Assembly: GCA_014843695.1 (NCBI GenBank)
Contig: CM026395.1
Span: 49,148,557-49,212,556 of the forward strand
DNA from: Archivesica marissinica
Taxonomy: Eukaryota > Mollusca > Bivalvia > Venerida > Vesicomyidae
DNA: 64,000 nucleotides
Reading direction: 5' to 3'
Each line of letters starts with the position of its first letter. The first letter of the stretch is position 1. The notes beneath the pieces are model-generated. The model saw only the letters and a program-made list of their open reading frames with translations. It did no database searches and was not told the DNA's origin. This document shows, one piece after another, positions 1-12,354 of this stretch. The position numbers were made by a program, and so were the translations under genes.

Positions 1-235
1 ATGAGGGATAGGAGGCTGAAAGGAGAGATGGGTGACAGGGAGAAGTGTTTATATAGGTTGAAAGGAGGGATAGGGATGACAGGGAGGATGGTCTATGTAG
101 GTTTGAAAGGAGGGATAGGGATGACAGAGGAGGGTCTATGTAGGCTTGAAAGGAGGGGTAGGGATGACAGGGAGGAGGGAGGGATAGGGATGACAGGGAG
201 GAGGGAGGGATAGGGATGACAGGGAGGAGGGACAA
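1..235. repeat. G-rich minisatellite
   Basis: Imperfect tandem units built around GGGATAGGGATGACAGGGAG, with frequent GGG runs on the plus strand, start at the window edge. The open frame across it is a by-product of the repeat and is not a gene. The rest, to 397, is unique AT-rich sequence with no recognisable feature. Confidence 0.8.
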
Positions 236-397
236 TGTAAAACAAAACAACAATAAATGATTCATCAATCTTTAATTTATAGTGACGAAACATAATTATA
301 CATACTAATCGCATATATCGGGGATCATTCTAGAAGGCAATGTGGGCGAACTAGTCACCCTAGGGACCCTGACTTCACCCACTTCTCCCCAAGTTTT

Positions 398-1397
398 NNN
401 NNNNNNNNNNNNNNNNNNNNNNNNNNNNNNNNNNNNNNNNNNNNNNNNNNNNNNNNNNNNNNNNNNNNNNNNNNNNNNNNNNNNNNNNNNNNNNNNNNNN
501 NNNNNNNNNNNNNNNNNNNNNNNNNNNNNNNNNNNNNNNNNNNNNNNNNNNNNNNNNNNNNNNNNNNNNNNNNNNNNNNNNNNNNNNNNNNNNNNNNNNN
601 NNNNNNNNNNNNNNNNNNNNNNNNNNNNNNNNNNNNNNNNNNNNNNNNNNNNNNNNNNNNNNNNNNNNNNNNNNNNNNNNNNNNNNNNNNNNNNNNNNNN
701 NNNNNNNNNNNNNNNNNNNNNNNNNNNNNNNNNNNNNNNNNNNNNNNNNNNNNNNNNNNNNNNNNNNNNNNNNNNNNNNNNNNNNNNNNNNNNNNNNNNN
801 NNNNNNNNNNNNNNNNNNNNNNNNNNNNNNNNNNNNNNNNNNNNNNNNNNNNNNNNNNNNNNNNNNNNNNNNNNNNNNNNNNNNNNNNNNNNNNNNNNNN
901 NNNNNNNNNNNNNNNNNNNNNNNNNNNNNNNNNNNNNNNNNNNNNNNNNNNNNNNNNNNNNNNNNNNNNNNNNNNNNNNNNNNNNNNNNNNNNNNNNNNN
1001 NNNNNNNNNNNNNNNNNNNNNNNNNNNNNNNNNNNNNNNNNNNNNNNNNNNNNNNNNNNNNNNNNNNNNNNNNNNNNNNNNNNNNNNNNNNNNNNNNNNN
1101 NNNNNNNNNNNNNNNNNNNNNNNNNNNNNNNNNNNNNNNNNNNNNNNNNNNNNNNNNNNNNNNNNNNNNNNNNNNNNNNNNNNNNNNNNNNNNNNNNNNN
1201 NNNNNNNNNNNNNNNNNNNNNNNNNNNNNNNNNNNNNNNNNNNNNNNNNNNNNNNNNNNNNNNNNNNNNNNNNNNNNNNNNNNNNNNNNNNNNNNNNNNN
1301 NNNNNNNNNNNNNNNNNNNNNNNNNNNNNNNNNNNNNNNNNNNNNNNNNNNNNNNNNNNNNNNNNNNNNNNNNNNNNNNNNNNNNNNNNNNNNNNNN
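398..1397. other. assembly gap (1000 N)
   Basis: Exactly 1000 undetermined bases, a conventional placeholder length. The 61-bp satellite begins at the first base after it, so the gap probably hides more satellite and the true array length is unknown. Confidence 0.99.
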
Positions 1398-4300
1398 AAG
1401 GCGAACAACATACCCATTGCACCACGGAGACTGCATGCAGGTCTGATGTATCTATTACAAGGCGAACAACATACCCATTGCACCACGGAGACTGCATGCA
1501 GGACTGAGTATCGTTACAAGGCGAACAACATACCATTGCACCACGGAACGACTGCATGCAGGTCTGATGTATCTATTACAAGGCGAACAACATACCCATT
1601 GCAACACGGAGACTGCATGCAGGTCTGATGTATCTATTACAAGGCGAACAAAATACACATTGCACCACTGAGACTGCATGCAGGTCTGATGTATCTATTA
1701 CAAGGCGAACAACATACCCATTGCACCACGGAGACTAACTGCATGCAGGTCTGATGTATATATTACAAGTCGAACAACATACCCATTGCACAACGGATAC
1801 TGCATGAAGGTCTGATGCATCTATTACAAGGCGAACAACATACCCATTGCACCACGGAGACTGACTGCATGCAGGTCTGATGTATCTGTTACAAGGCGAA
1901 CAACATACCCATTGCACCACGGAGACTGCATGCAGGTCTGATGTATCTATTACAAGGCGAACAACATACCCATTGCACCACGGAGACTGCATGCAGGTCT
2001 GATGTATCTATTACAAGGCGAACAACATACCCATTGCACCACGGAGACTGCTGCAGGTCTGATGTATCTGTTACAAGGCGAACAACATACCCATTGCACC
2101 ACGGAGACTGCATGCAGGTCTGATGTATCTATTACAAGGCGAACAACATACCCATTCCACCACGGAGACTGCATGCAGGTCTGATGTATATATTACAAGG
2201 CGAACAACATACCCATTGCACCAAGGAGACTGCATGCAGGTCTGATGTATCTATTACAAGGCGAACAACATACCCATTGCACCACGGAGACTGCATGAAG
2301 GTCTGATGCATCTATTACAAGGCGAACAACATACTCATTGCACCACGGAGACTGACTGCATGCAAGTCTGATGTATCTGTTACAAGGCGAACAACATACA
2401 CCTTGCACCACGGAGACTGCATGCAGGTCTGATGTATCTATTACAAGGCGAACAACATACCCATTGCACCACGGAGACTGACTGCATGCAGATCTGATGT
2501 ATCTATTACAAGGCGAACAACAAACCCATTGTACCACGGAGACTGACTGCTTGCAGGTCTGATGTATCTGTTACAAGGCGAACAACATACCCATTGCACC
2601 ACGGAGACTGCATGCAGGTCTGATGTATCTATTACTAGGCAAACAACATACCCATTGCACCACGGAGACTGCATGCAGGTCTGATGTATATATTACAAGG
2701 CGAACAACATACCCATTGCACCACGGAGACTGAATGCATGCAGGTCTGATGTATCTGTTACAAGGCGAAGAACATACCTATTGCACCACGGAGACTGCAT
2801 ACAGGTCTGATGTATCTATTACAAGGGGAACAACATACCCATTGCACCACCGAGACTGCATGCAGGTCTGGTGTATCTGTTACAAGGCGAACAACATACC
2901 CATTGCACCACGGAGACTGACTGCATGCAGGTCTGATGTATCTGTTACAAGGCGAACAACATACCCATTGCACCATTGAGACTGCATGCAGGTCAGATAT
3001 ATAAATTACAAGGCGAAAAACATACCCATTGCACCACGGAGACTGACTGCATGCAGGTCTCATGTATCTATTACAAGGCGAACAACATACCCATTGCACC
3101 ACGGAGACTGCATGCAGGTCTGATGTATCTATTACAAGGCGAACAACATACCCATTGCACCACGGAGACTGCAAGAAGGTCTGATGCATCTATTACAAGG
3201 CGAACAACTTTCTCATTGCACCACGGAGACTGACTGCATGCAGGTCTGATGTATCTGTTACAAGGCGAACAACATACCCATTGCACCAAGTAGACTGCAT
3301 GCAGGTCTGATGTATCTATTACAAGGCGAACAACATACCCATTGCACCACGGAGACTGACTGCATGCAGGTCTGATGTATCTGTTACAAGGCGAACAACA
3401 TACCCATTGCACCACGGAGACTGCATGCAGCTCTGATGTATATATTACAAGGCGAACAACATACCCATTGCACCTCGGAGACTGACAGCATGCAGGTCTG
3501 ATGTATCTATTACAAGGCGAACAACAAACCCATTGTACCACGGAGACTGCATGCAGGTCTGATGTATATATTACACGTCGAACAACATACCCATTGCAGC
3601 ACGGAGACTGCATGCAGGTCTGATGTATCTGTTACAAGGCGAACAACATACCCATTGCACCACGGAGACTGCATGCAGGTCTGATGTTTCTATTACAAGG
3701 CGAACAACATACCCATTTCACCACGGAAAATGACTGCATGCAGGTCTGATGTATCTATTACAAGGCGAACAACATACCCATTGCACCACGGAGACTGTAT
3801 GCAGGTCTGATGTATATATTACAAGGCGAACAACATACCCATTGCACCACGGAGACTGACTGCATACAGGTCTGATGTATCTGTTACAAGGCGAAAAACA
3901 TACCCATTGCACCACGGATACTGACTGCATGCAGGTCTGATGTATCTATTACAAGGCCAACAACACACCCATTGTACCACGGAGACTGCATCCAGGTCTG
4001 TTGTATATATTACAAGGCGAACAACATACCCATTCAACCACGGAGACTGCATGCAGGTCTGATGTATCTATTACAAGGCGAACAACATACCCATTGCACC
4101 ACGGAGACTGCATGCAGGTCAAATGTATCTATTACAAGGCGAACAACATACCCATTGCAACACGGAGACTGCATGCATGTCTGATTTATCTATTACAAGG
4201 CGAACAACATACCCATTGCACCACGGAGACTGCATGCAGGTCTGATGTATCTGTTACAAGGCGAAACACATTCCCATTGCACCACGGAGACTGCATGGAG

Positions 4301-7300
4301 GTCTGATGTATCTATTACAATGCGAACAACATACCCATTGCACCACGGAGACTGCATGCAGGTCTGATGTATCTGTTACAAGGCGAACAACATACCCATT
4401 GCACCACGGAGACTGCATGAAGGTCTGATGTATCTATTACAAGGCGAACAACATATCCATTGCACCACGGAGACTGCATGCAGGTCTGATGTATCTGTTA
4501 CAAGGCGAACAACATACCCATTGCACCACGGAGACTGCATGCAGGTCTGGTGTATCTATTGCAAGGCGAACAACATACCCATTGCTCCACGAAGACTGCA
4601 TGCAGGTCTGATGTATATATTACAAGGCGAACAACATACCCATTGCGCCATGGAGAGTGCATGCAGGTCTGATGTATCTATTACAAGGCGAACAACATAC
4701 CCATTGCACCACGGAGACTGCATGCAGGACTGATGTATCTGTTACAAGGCGAACAACATACCCATTGCACCACGGAGACTGACTGCATGCAGGTCTGATG
4801 TATCTGTTACAAGGCGAAGAACATACCTATTGCACCACGGAGACTGCATGCAGGTCTGAGGTATCTATTACAAGGCGAACAACATACCCATTGCACCACC
4901 GAGACTGCATGCAGATCTGATGTATCTGTTACAAGGCGAACAACATACCCATTGCACCACGGAGACTGCATGCAGGTCTGATGTATCTATTACAAGGCGA
5001 ACAACATACCTATTGCGCCATGGAGACTGCATGCAGGTCTGATGTATCTATTACAAGGCGAACAACATACCCATTGCACCACTGAGACTGCATGAAGGTC
5101 TGTTGCATCTATAACAAGGCGAACAACATACTCATTGCACCACGGAGACTGACTGCATGCAGGTCTGATGTATCTGTTACAAGGCAAACAGCATACCCAT
5201 TGTACAACGGAGACTGCATGCAGGTCTGATGTATCTATTACATGGCGAACAACATAACCATTGCACCACGGAGACTGCATGCAGGTCTGATATATATATT
5301 ACAAGGCGAACAACATAACCATTGCACCACGGAGACGGACTGCATGCAGGTCTGATGTATCTATTACAAGGCGAACAACATACCCATTGCACCACGGAGA
5401 CTGCATGCAGGTCTGATATATATATTACAAGGCGAACAACATAACCATTGCACCACGGAGACGGACTGCATGCAGGTCTGATATATCTATTACAAGGCGA
5501 ACAACATACCCATTGCACCACGGAGACTGCATGCAGTTCTGATGTATCTATTGCAAGGCGAACAACATACCCATTGCACCACGGAGACTGCACGAAGGTC
5601 TGATGCATCTATTACAAGGCGAACAACTTTCTCATTTCACCACGGAGACTGACTGCATGCAGGTCTGATGTATCTGTTACAAGGCGAACAACATACCCAT
5701 TGCACCACGGAGACTGCATGCAGGTCTGATGTATCTATTACAAGGCGAACAACATACCCATTGCACCACGGAGACTGACTGCATGCAGGTCTGATGTATC
5801 TGTTACAAGGCGAACAACATACCCATTGCACCACCGAGACTGCATGCAGGTCTGATGTATCTGTTACAAGGCGAACAACATACCCATTGAACCACGGAGA
5901 CTGCATGCAGGTCTGATGTATCTATTACAAGGCGAACAACATACCCATTGCGCCATGGAGACTGCATGCAGGTCTGATGTATCTATTACAAGGCGAACAA
6001 CATACCCATTGCACCACGGAGACTGCATGAAGGTCTGTTGCATCTATAACAAGGCGAACAACATACTCATTGCACCACGGAGACTGACTGCATGCAGGTC
6101 TGCTGTATCTGTTACAAGGCAAACAACATACCCATTGCACAACGGAGACTGCATGCAGGTCTGATGTATCTATTACATGGCGAACAACATACCCATTGCA
6201 CCACGGAGACTGACTGCAGGTCTGATATATATTACAAGGCGAACAACATAACCATTGCACCACGGAGACTGACTGCATGCAGGTCTGATGTATCTATTAC
6301 AAGGCGTACAACATACCCATTGCACCACGGAGACTGCATGCAGTTCTGATGTATCTATTACAAGGCGAACAACATACCCATTGCACCACGGAGACTACAA
6401 GAAGGTCTGATGCATCTATTACAAGGCGAACAACTTTATCATTGCACCACGGAGACTGACTGCATGCAGGTCTGATGTATCTGTTACAAGGCGAACAACA
6501 TACCCATTGCGCCACGGAGACTGCATGCAGGTCTGATGTATCTATTACAAGGCGAACAACATACCCATTGCACCACGGAGACTGACTGCATGCAGGTCTG
6601 ATGTATCTGTTACAAGGCGAACAACATACCCATTGCACCACGGAACGACTGCATGCAGGTCTGATGTATCTATTACAAGGCGAACAACATACCCATTGCA
6701 CCACGGAGACTGCATGCAGGTCTGATGTATCTATTACAAGGCGAACAACATACCCATTGCACCACGGAGACTGCATGCAGGTCTGATGTATATATTACAA
6801 GGCGAACAACATACCCATTGCACCACGGAGACTGCATGCAGGTCTGATGTATCTATTACAAGGCGAACAACATACCCATTGCACCACGGAGACTGCATGC
6901 AGGTCTGATGTATCTATTACAAGGCGAACAACATACCCATTGCACCACGGAGACTGCATGCAGGTCTGATGTATCTATTACAAGGCGAACAACATACCCA
7001 TTGCAACACGGAGACTGCATGCAGGTCTGATTTATCTATTACAAGGCGAACAACATACCCATTGCACCACTGAGACTGCATGCAGGTCTGATGTATCTAT
7101 TACAAGGCGAACAACATACCCATTGCACCACCGAGACTGCATGCAGGTCTGATGTATCTATTACAAGGCGAATAACATACCCATTGCACCACGGAGACTG
7201 ACTGCAGGTCTGATGTATCTATTACAAGGCGAATAACATACCCATTGCACCACGGAGACTGACTGCATGCAGGTCTGATGTATCTGTTACAATGCGAACA

Positions 7301-8341
7301 ACATACCCATTGCACCACGGAGACTGCATGCAGGTCTGGTGTATCTATTACAAGGCGAACAACATACCCATTGCACCACGGAGACTGACTGCATGCATGT
7401 CTGATGTATCTGTTACAAGGCGAACAACATACCCATTGCACCACGGAGACTGACTGCATGCAGGTCTGATGTATCTGTTACAAGGCGAACAACATACCCA
7501 TTGCACCACGGAGACTGACTGCATGCAGGTCTGATGTATATATTACAAGGCGAACAACATACCCATTGCACCACTGAGACTGACTGCAGGTCTGATGTAT
7601 CTATTACAAGGCGAACAACATACCCATTGCACCACGGAGACTGCATGCAGGTCTGATGTATCTATTACAAGGCGAACAACATACCCATTGCACCACTGAG
7701 ACTGACTGCAGGTCTGATGTATCTATTACAAGGCGAACAACATACCCATTGCACCACTGAGACTGCATGCAGGTCTGATATATCTGTTACAAGGCGAACA
7801 ACATACCCATTGTACCACGGAGACTGCATGCAGGTCTGATGTATCTATTACAAGGCGAACAACATACCCATCGCACCATGGAGACTGACTGCATGCAGGT
7901 CTGATGTATCTATTACAAGGCGAACAACATACCCATTGCACCACGGCGACTGACTGCATGCAGGTCTGGTGTATCTATTACAAGGCGAACATCATACCCA
8001 TTGCACCACGGAGACTGCATGCAGGTCTAATGTATATATTACAAGGCGAACAACATACCCATTGTACCACGGAGACTGCATGCAGGTCCGATGTATATAT
8101 TACAAGGCGAACAACATACCCATTGCGCCACGGAGACTGCATGCAGGTCCGATGTATATATTACAAGGCGAACAACCTACCCATTGCACCACGGAGACTG
8201 CATGCAGGTCTGATGTATATATTACAAGGCGAACAACATACCCATTGCACCACGGAGACTGCATGCAGGTCCGATGTATATATGACAAGGCGAACAACAT
8301 AATCATTGCACCACGGAGACTGCATGCAGGTCTGATGTATA
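1398..8341. repeat. 61-bp satellite array, about 112 copies
   Basis: The unit begins AAGGCGAACAACATACCCAT, continues through TGCACCACGGAGACTG and the 10-bp palindrome CTGCATGCAG, and ends with GGTCTGATGTATCTATTAC. A common 65-bp variant carries an extra ACTG before the palindrome. Copies are mostly over 90% alike. Diagnostic variants recur in blocks, for example GGTCTGTTGCATCTATAAC near 5098 and 6032, and GAACAACTTTCTCATT near 3205 and 5624, which points to segmental duplication within the array. Because 61 is not a multiple of 3 and stops are sparse, open frames of 60-180 aa run on both strands; they are not genes. The array ends cleanly near 8341. Confidence 0.97.
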
Positions 8342-9356
8342 ACATTGTATATGTTTATGTATGTAATTGTCTTGGGTCGGATAATTATTTATATACTGAC
8401 ACTATAAAAAACGATGAACTTTTACATTTTTATTAAAATGGATTTTACTATACCATCCTTCATAATGTGGAGGCGAACGTTAAGAAGAGGTCTAGTTAAC
8501 GATTTGGTCGGCATCTTTGAGTACAATATGGCATCCTAGCTCAAAATGACCTTTTAGATCTGCTCTTTGCAGCCATGATGGGTGCCAAGCTGAAAAATAC
8601 AGATTAGCATTTTTATGAGGCCCCAAAAAGTAATGGTATTTATTTAATTAAAGTTCTCTGTAATTAAATGAATAAAACAATTCACAATTGTTAAATTTGA
8701 AAATATGCAAATTGTGATTCCCTGAGTTAAGTAGTTATTTACCAATCAATCATACATTACTAGTGTGTGGATTTTCGGTCCTGACGTGGAGTTTTATATT
8801 ATTATATGTGTATATTATAACAAGGTTATATATTTTTGTTTGTATTTGTTTTTATAATGTTTGTTAGTCTTCTGACAATTATGTGAATTTATTTCCCTGG
8901 TAGGTTCAGAGCAATGCCAGCAATGTTGATACATATAGTAATTACGATGGACAAATTGAGGCCTCCCTTGGGGAAATGGGTTGTTTATTACCATCTTTAA
9001 TATCAAGAAGGTTTAAACGTCATTAATTTTTCTTGATTTTTCTACTCAATCTAGCAGTGATCATGCAGATTTTAAGCATCTACACATATTATTTGTTGAC
9101 GAGATGCCCAAGAATGAAATATAATTTCTGGGAATATAATATTGATCTGGAAAATAGTATATGTAGACAGGTGGTATTTTATAGCAGGTGACACACTGGC
9201 ATATTTGGTTATACAAGCGGTAACAATAGGTTATTTCTAGGAATTGGACATCACGTGTACTATACATACATGTGTATGACAATTTCATATTAATTTTTCT
9301 CTATTGGAGTTTAATTACAAGGCTGTTAGGTACAGTTAGGTGCACATATATATTTA
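8342..9356. other. no gene seen; AT-rich spacer
   Basis: Unique AT-rich sequence. Apart from a MITE-1 fragment at 8393-8455 I see no coding region or repeat in it. Confidence 0.6.
8393..8455 (+). mobile_element. MITE-1 fragment (left end)
   Basis: It starts TATACTGACACTATAAAAAA and continues to GGATTTTACTAT, matching the left end of the MITE-1 copies near 17010, 26609 and 52703. The right part is missing. Confidence 0.6.
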
Positions 9357-9614
9357 GAGAGAGGATAGGGAGAGAGGAGAGGTAGGGAGGGAGGATAGGG
9401 AGGGAGGAGAGGTAGGGAGGGAGGATAGGGAGGAAGGAGAGGTAGGGAGGGAGGAAAGGGAGAGAGGAGAGGTAGGGAGGGAGGATAGGGAGAGAGGAGA
9501 GGTAGGGAGGGAGGATAGGGAGGGAGGAGAGGTAGGGAGGGAGGATAGGGAGGGAGGAGAGGTAGGGAGGGAGGATAGGGAGAGAGGAGAGGTAGGGAGG
9601 GAGGATAGGGAGGG
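9357..9614. repeat. 30-bp purine-rich minisatellite
   Basis: About 8.5 copies of a 30-bp unit, GAGGATAGGG then AGRGAGGAGA then GGTAGGGAGG, where R varies between G and A. It is strongly purine-biased with dense GGG runs, so quadruplex or triplex potential exists on the plus strand. It resembles the minisatellite at 1-235 in composition but not in unit. The minus-strand Ser/Leu/Pro frame is a by-product. Confidence 0.9.
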
Positions 9615-9740
9615 AGACAATTGGTATTTCTTGTTATACTGAATACAAATTTAAATGTGATAAATATCTGAACAATTTTCTAAATGTTATGGGGAAAGGG
9701 AAATTAGCTATAACTAAAACTAATTTTGAAGTGCAGTTAA

Positions 9741-10036
9741 CATGTGTGTGATTTACGTTTATTTATCGTCGCTACCGGTTGCCCATATGAGCGACGCCTC
9801 CTAAAGAGATTATTCATTTTATGTTGTTGGAGGATAGTGCAATGATACAGAGAGATACCCATTCCAGAGTCTCCTCTGGTTCTTTTACGTGCACGGTGTA
9901 AAGCACCGATACGAGACCTCGGTTTAACGTCCCACCTGAAAGACCGTTAATTTTATTAGGGTCAGACGGGGGATCGAACCTGCGATCCCTGGATTATCAG
10001 TCCAACGTGTTAACTACTGGATTACAGATCCGACAT
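9741..10036 (-). mobile_element. SINE-A, full length, minus orientation
   Basis: The tRNA-derived head lies at the right end. On the minus strand it carries an A-box-like GTAGTCCAGTGGT and a B box GGTTCGATCCC, and the anticodon-arm position reads GGT (Thr). The body contains the motif for CCAGAGGAGACTCTGGAATG, and the 3' end is GCGACGATAAATAAACGTAA. The flanks share TGCAGTTAA (9732-9740 and 10037-10045), a probable target-site duplication. Other copies are at 12131, 16726, 23222, 24759 and 54493. Confidence 0.88.
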
Positions 10037-10059
10037 TGCAGTTAAACGGTTCAGGTGGC

Positions 10060-10198
10060 TCATTAAATAATGAGTGTAGGTGTAGGTTGGAATCCCACTG
10101 GGTATATCGAATTATTTCATGATATGAAGCTGCCCAGTTGACTTGTGGAAGGTTGGTAGTTCTACCCGGATGTCCGACCCGGCCGGGCCTGAAATACT
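10060..10198 (+). mobile_element. SINE-D head segment
   Basis: A B-box-like GTAGGTTGGAATCCCACTGG is followed by the SINE-D body (GGTTGGTAGTTCTACCCGG, CCTGAAATACT). It abuts the SINE-A head and leads directly into the minisatellites on its right, which are amplified SINE-D 3' sequence. Confidence 0.7.
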
Positions 10199-10708
10199 CC
10201 TGCTCCATCAATACCAGCCGGATAGACGCCTGCTCCATCAATACCAGCCGGATAGACGCCTGCTCCATCAATGCCAGCCGGATAGACGCCTGCTCCATCA
10301 ATACCAGCCGGATAGACGCCTGCTCCATCAATACCAGCCGGATAGACTCCTGCTCCATCAATACCAGCCGGATAGACGCCTGCTCCATCAATACCAGCCG
10401 GATAGACGCCTGCTCCATCAATACCAGCCGGATAGACGCCTGCTCCATCAATACCAGCCGGATAGACGCCTGCTCCATCAATACCAGCCGGATAGACTCC
10501 TGCTCCATCAATACCAGCCGGATAGACGCCTGCTCCATCAATACCAGCCGGATAGACGCCTGCTCCATCAATACCAGCCGGATAGACGCCTGCTCCATCA
10601 ATACCAGCCGGATAGACGCCTGCTCCATCAATACCAGCCGGATAGACTCCTGCTCCATCAATACCAGCCGGATAGACGCCTGCTCCATCAATACCAGCCG
10701 GATAGACG
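10199..10708 (+). repeat. 30-bp minisatellite from SINE-D, 17 copies
   Basis: Seventeen near-identical copies of TGCTCCATCAATACCAGCCG plus GATAGACGCC. A GACTCC variant recurs at 10345, 10495 and 10645, exactly 150 bp apart, so a five-unit higher-order repeat is present. The unit corresponds to the SINE-D segment reading CTCCACCAATAGCAGCTGGA in other copies. Frames through it encode only simple peptide repeats. Confidence 0.93.
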
Positions 10709-11226
10709 CCATATGACTCAGGCTGTCAGTGCGACTTTATACAAAACCAGCCGGAGAGACGCCATATGACTCAGGCTGTCAGTGCGACTTTATACAAAAC
10801 CAGCCGGATAGACGCCATATGACTCAGGCTGTCAGTGCGACTTTATACAAAACCAGCCGGATAGACGCCATATGACTCAGGCTGTCGGTGCGACTTTATA
10901 CAAAACCAGCCGGAGAGACGCCATATGACTCAGGCTGTCAGTGCGACTTTATACAAAACCAGCCGGATAGACGCCATATGACTCAGGCTGTCGGTGCGAC
11001 TTTATACAAAACCAGCCGGAGAGACGCCATATGACTCAGGCTGTCGGTGCGACTTTATACAAAACCAGCCGGAGAGACGCCATATGACTCAGGCTGTCAG
11101 TGCGACTTTATACAAAACCAGCCGGAGAGACGCCATATGACTCAGGCTGTCAGTGCGACTTTATACAAAACCAGCCGGAGAGACGCCATATGACTCAAGC
11201 TGTCGGCGCGACTTTATACAAAACCA
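10696..11226 (+). repeat. 53-bp minisatellite from SINE-D 3' end, about 10 copies
   Basis: The unit is AAAACCAGCCGGATAGACGC, then CATATGACTCAGGCTGTCAG, then TGCGACTTTATAC. Copies alternate between GGATAGAC and GGAGAGAC and between CTGTCAG and CTGTCGG. It directly continues the 30-bp array and corresponds to the 3' end of SINE-D, whose copy near 43590 has GACCTATACTGTTAGTGCGA. Confidence 0.92.
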
Positions 11227-12130
11227 ATGATATAGTTTATGTATGGGATCTTCTTGGGGTAAAACATATAAAGAAATATGGGCTTGACAAATAGTTTGCG
11301 TTCACTTTTGTGAGAGTTTATCGATCCCAAAAAACGCTTACTGATAGAAAATAGTACACAATTATTTCCGAAGAACTATTTTTTATTGCGATGTATTGCG
11401 TTGTAGCAGAAATTAATTACTCAGACACATCCGTTGCTATTTATAAGTGGACTATTTTTATGCGAGATACTCCGTTTTAAGAGAAATTAATTGCTGAGGA
11501 ACGTCCAATCAATTGAATGTTGATGAAGGGGGAAGTTGGTGCACACTGGCAGGATCATTAGTGGGTAAACAGTTCAATCTCGTAAGCGTAATTCATAAAT
11601 CTGTGTTTGAATTTTCCTAGCAATTTTCTAAGTGATTTGTCGATATGTCTGAGAGTGATTTGAACTGAAACGAATCTCGGTCATTAATAAATATTCCTAT
11701 GCAACAGCAGATAAATATGAATGCGATCTCGATTTCCTTCGACATGTCTACCAGTTACTGATATCAATCAGACCGACGTATTTTGGAACTTTTCCTGGGA
11801 TTGCTTGTTCATGTGAGGGGGCTGGCTCTTTTAAAGTTTAAGTTAATTTAACATCACTACCGGTTGCTCATTTGAGCGACGGGGAGCTTACATAGCAACA
11901 CCTTTCATGGGCAGGCTCCAGCGGTTAACCATTGCTTAGTACACCAACCTCCGTAAGAAATTGCCAAATTCTTTATATAAGTAGACACGGTCAGAGCGGA
12001 AGCTGACTGGCCGTATGGTATCTACCCAGGCGTCACATGTTCCTGAAATACTGCATGAAGGGGCATTCGGCGTCATCCTCAACCAATAACAGCTGGAGAG
12101 TCAGCATATGTTCTAAGTTGTGTGTTGTAC
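11227..12130. other. no gene; SINE fragments
   Basis: Mostly unique sequence. 11855-11882 resembles a SINE-A 3' end on the minus strand (ACCGGTTGCTCATTTGAGCG), and 11884-12115 matches parts of the SINE-D and 51.1-kb SINE bodies (GGCAGGCTCCAGCGGTTAAC; CAATAACAGCTGGAGAG). No coding region is seen. Confidence 0.5.
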
Positions 12131-12354
12131 ATTTAGTTATCGTCGTTACCGGTGTGCCCATATGATAGATAGAGACCCATTCCCATTCTCCTCTGGTTCT
12201 TTTACGTGCACGGTGTAAAGCACCGACACGAGACCTCGGTTTAAATTCCCATTTGAAAGATTGTTAATGTGTATTATGGTCAGACTGGGTATCGAACCTG
12301 CGATCCCTGGATTACCAGTCCAGCGTGTTAACCACTGGACTACAGATCCGTCTG
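12131..12354 (-). mobile_element. SINE-A, minus orientation, internally shortened
   Basis: The tail CGTCGTTACCGG is at the left and the tRNA-like head (complement of GGTTCGATACCC and the A box) at the right. The middle has lost roughly 60 bp compared with full copies. Confidence 0.8.

Noticed and set aside
1398..8341. Many open frames of 60-180 aa on both strands
   Set aside because: They are frame readings through a 61-bp satellite with few stops; each shows the same shifting peptide pattern and no start, domain or gene context.
10199..10708. CRISPR-like array of regular 30-bp repeats
   Set aside because: No unique spacers between repeats and clearly a eukaryotic SINE context.
10138..10769. 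Long repetitive 'proteins' on both strands (190-230 aa)
   Set aside because: 30-bp units are a multiple of three, so several frames stay open by necessity. The DNA derives from a SINE.
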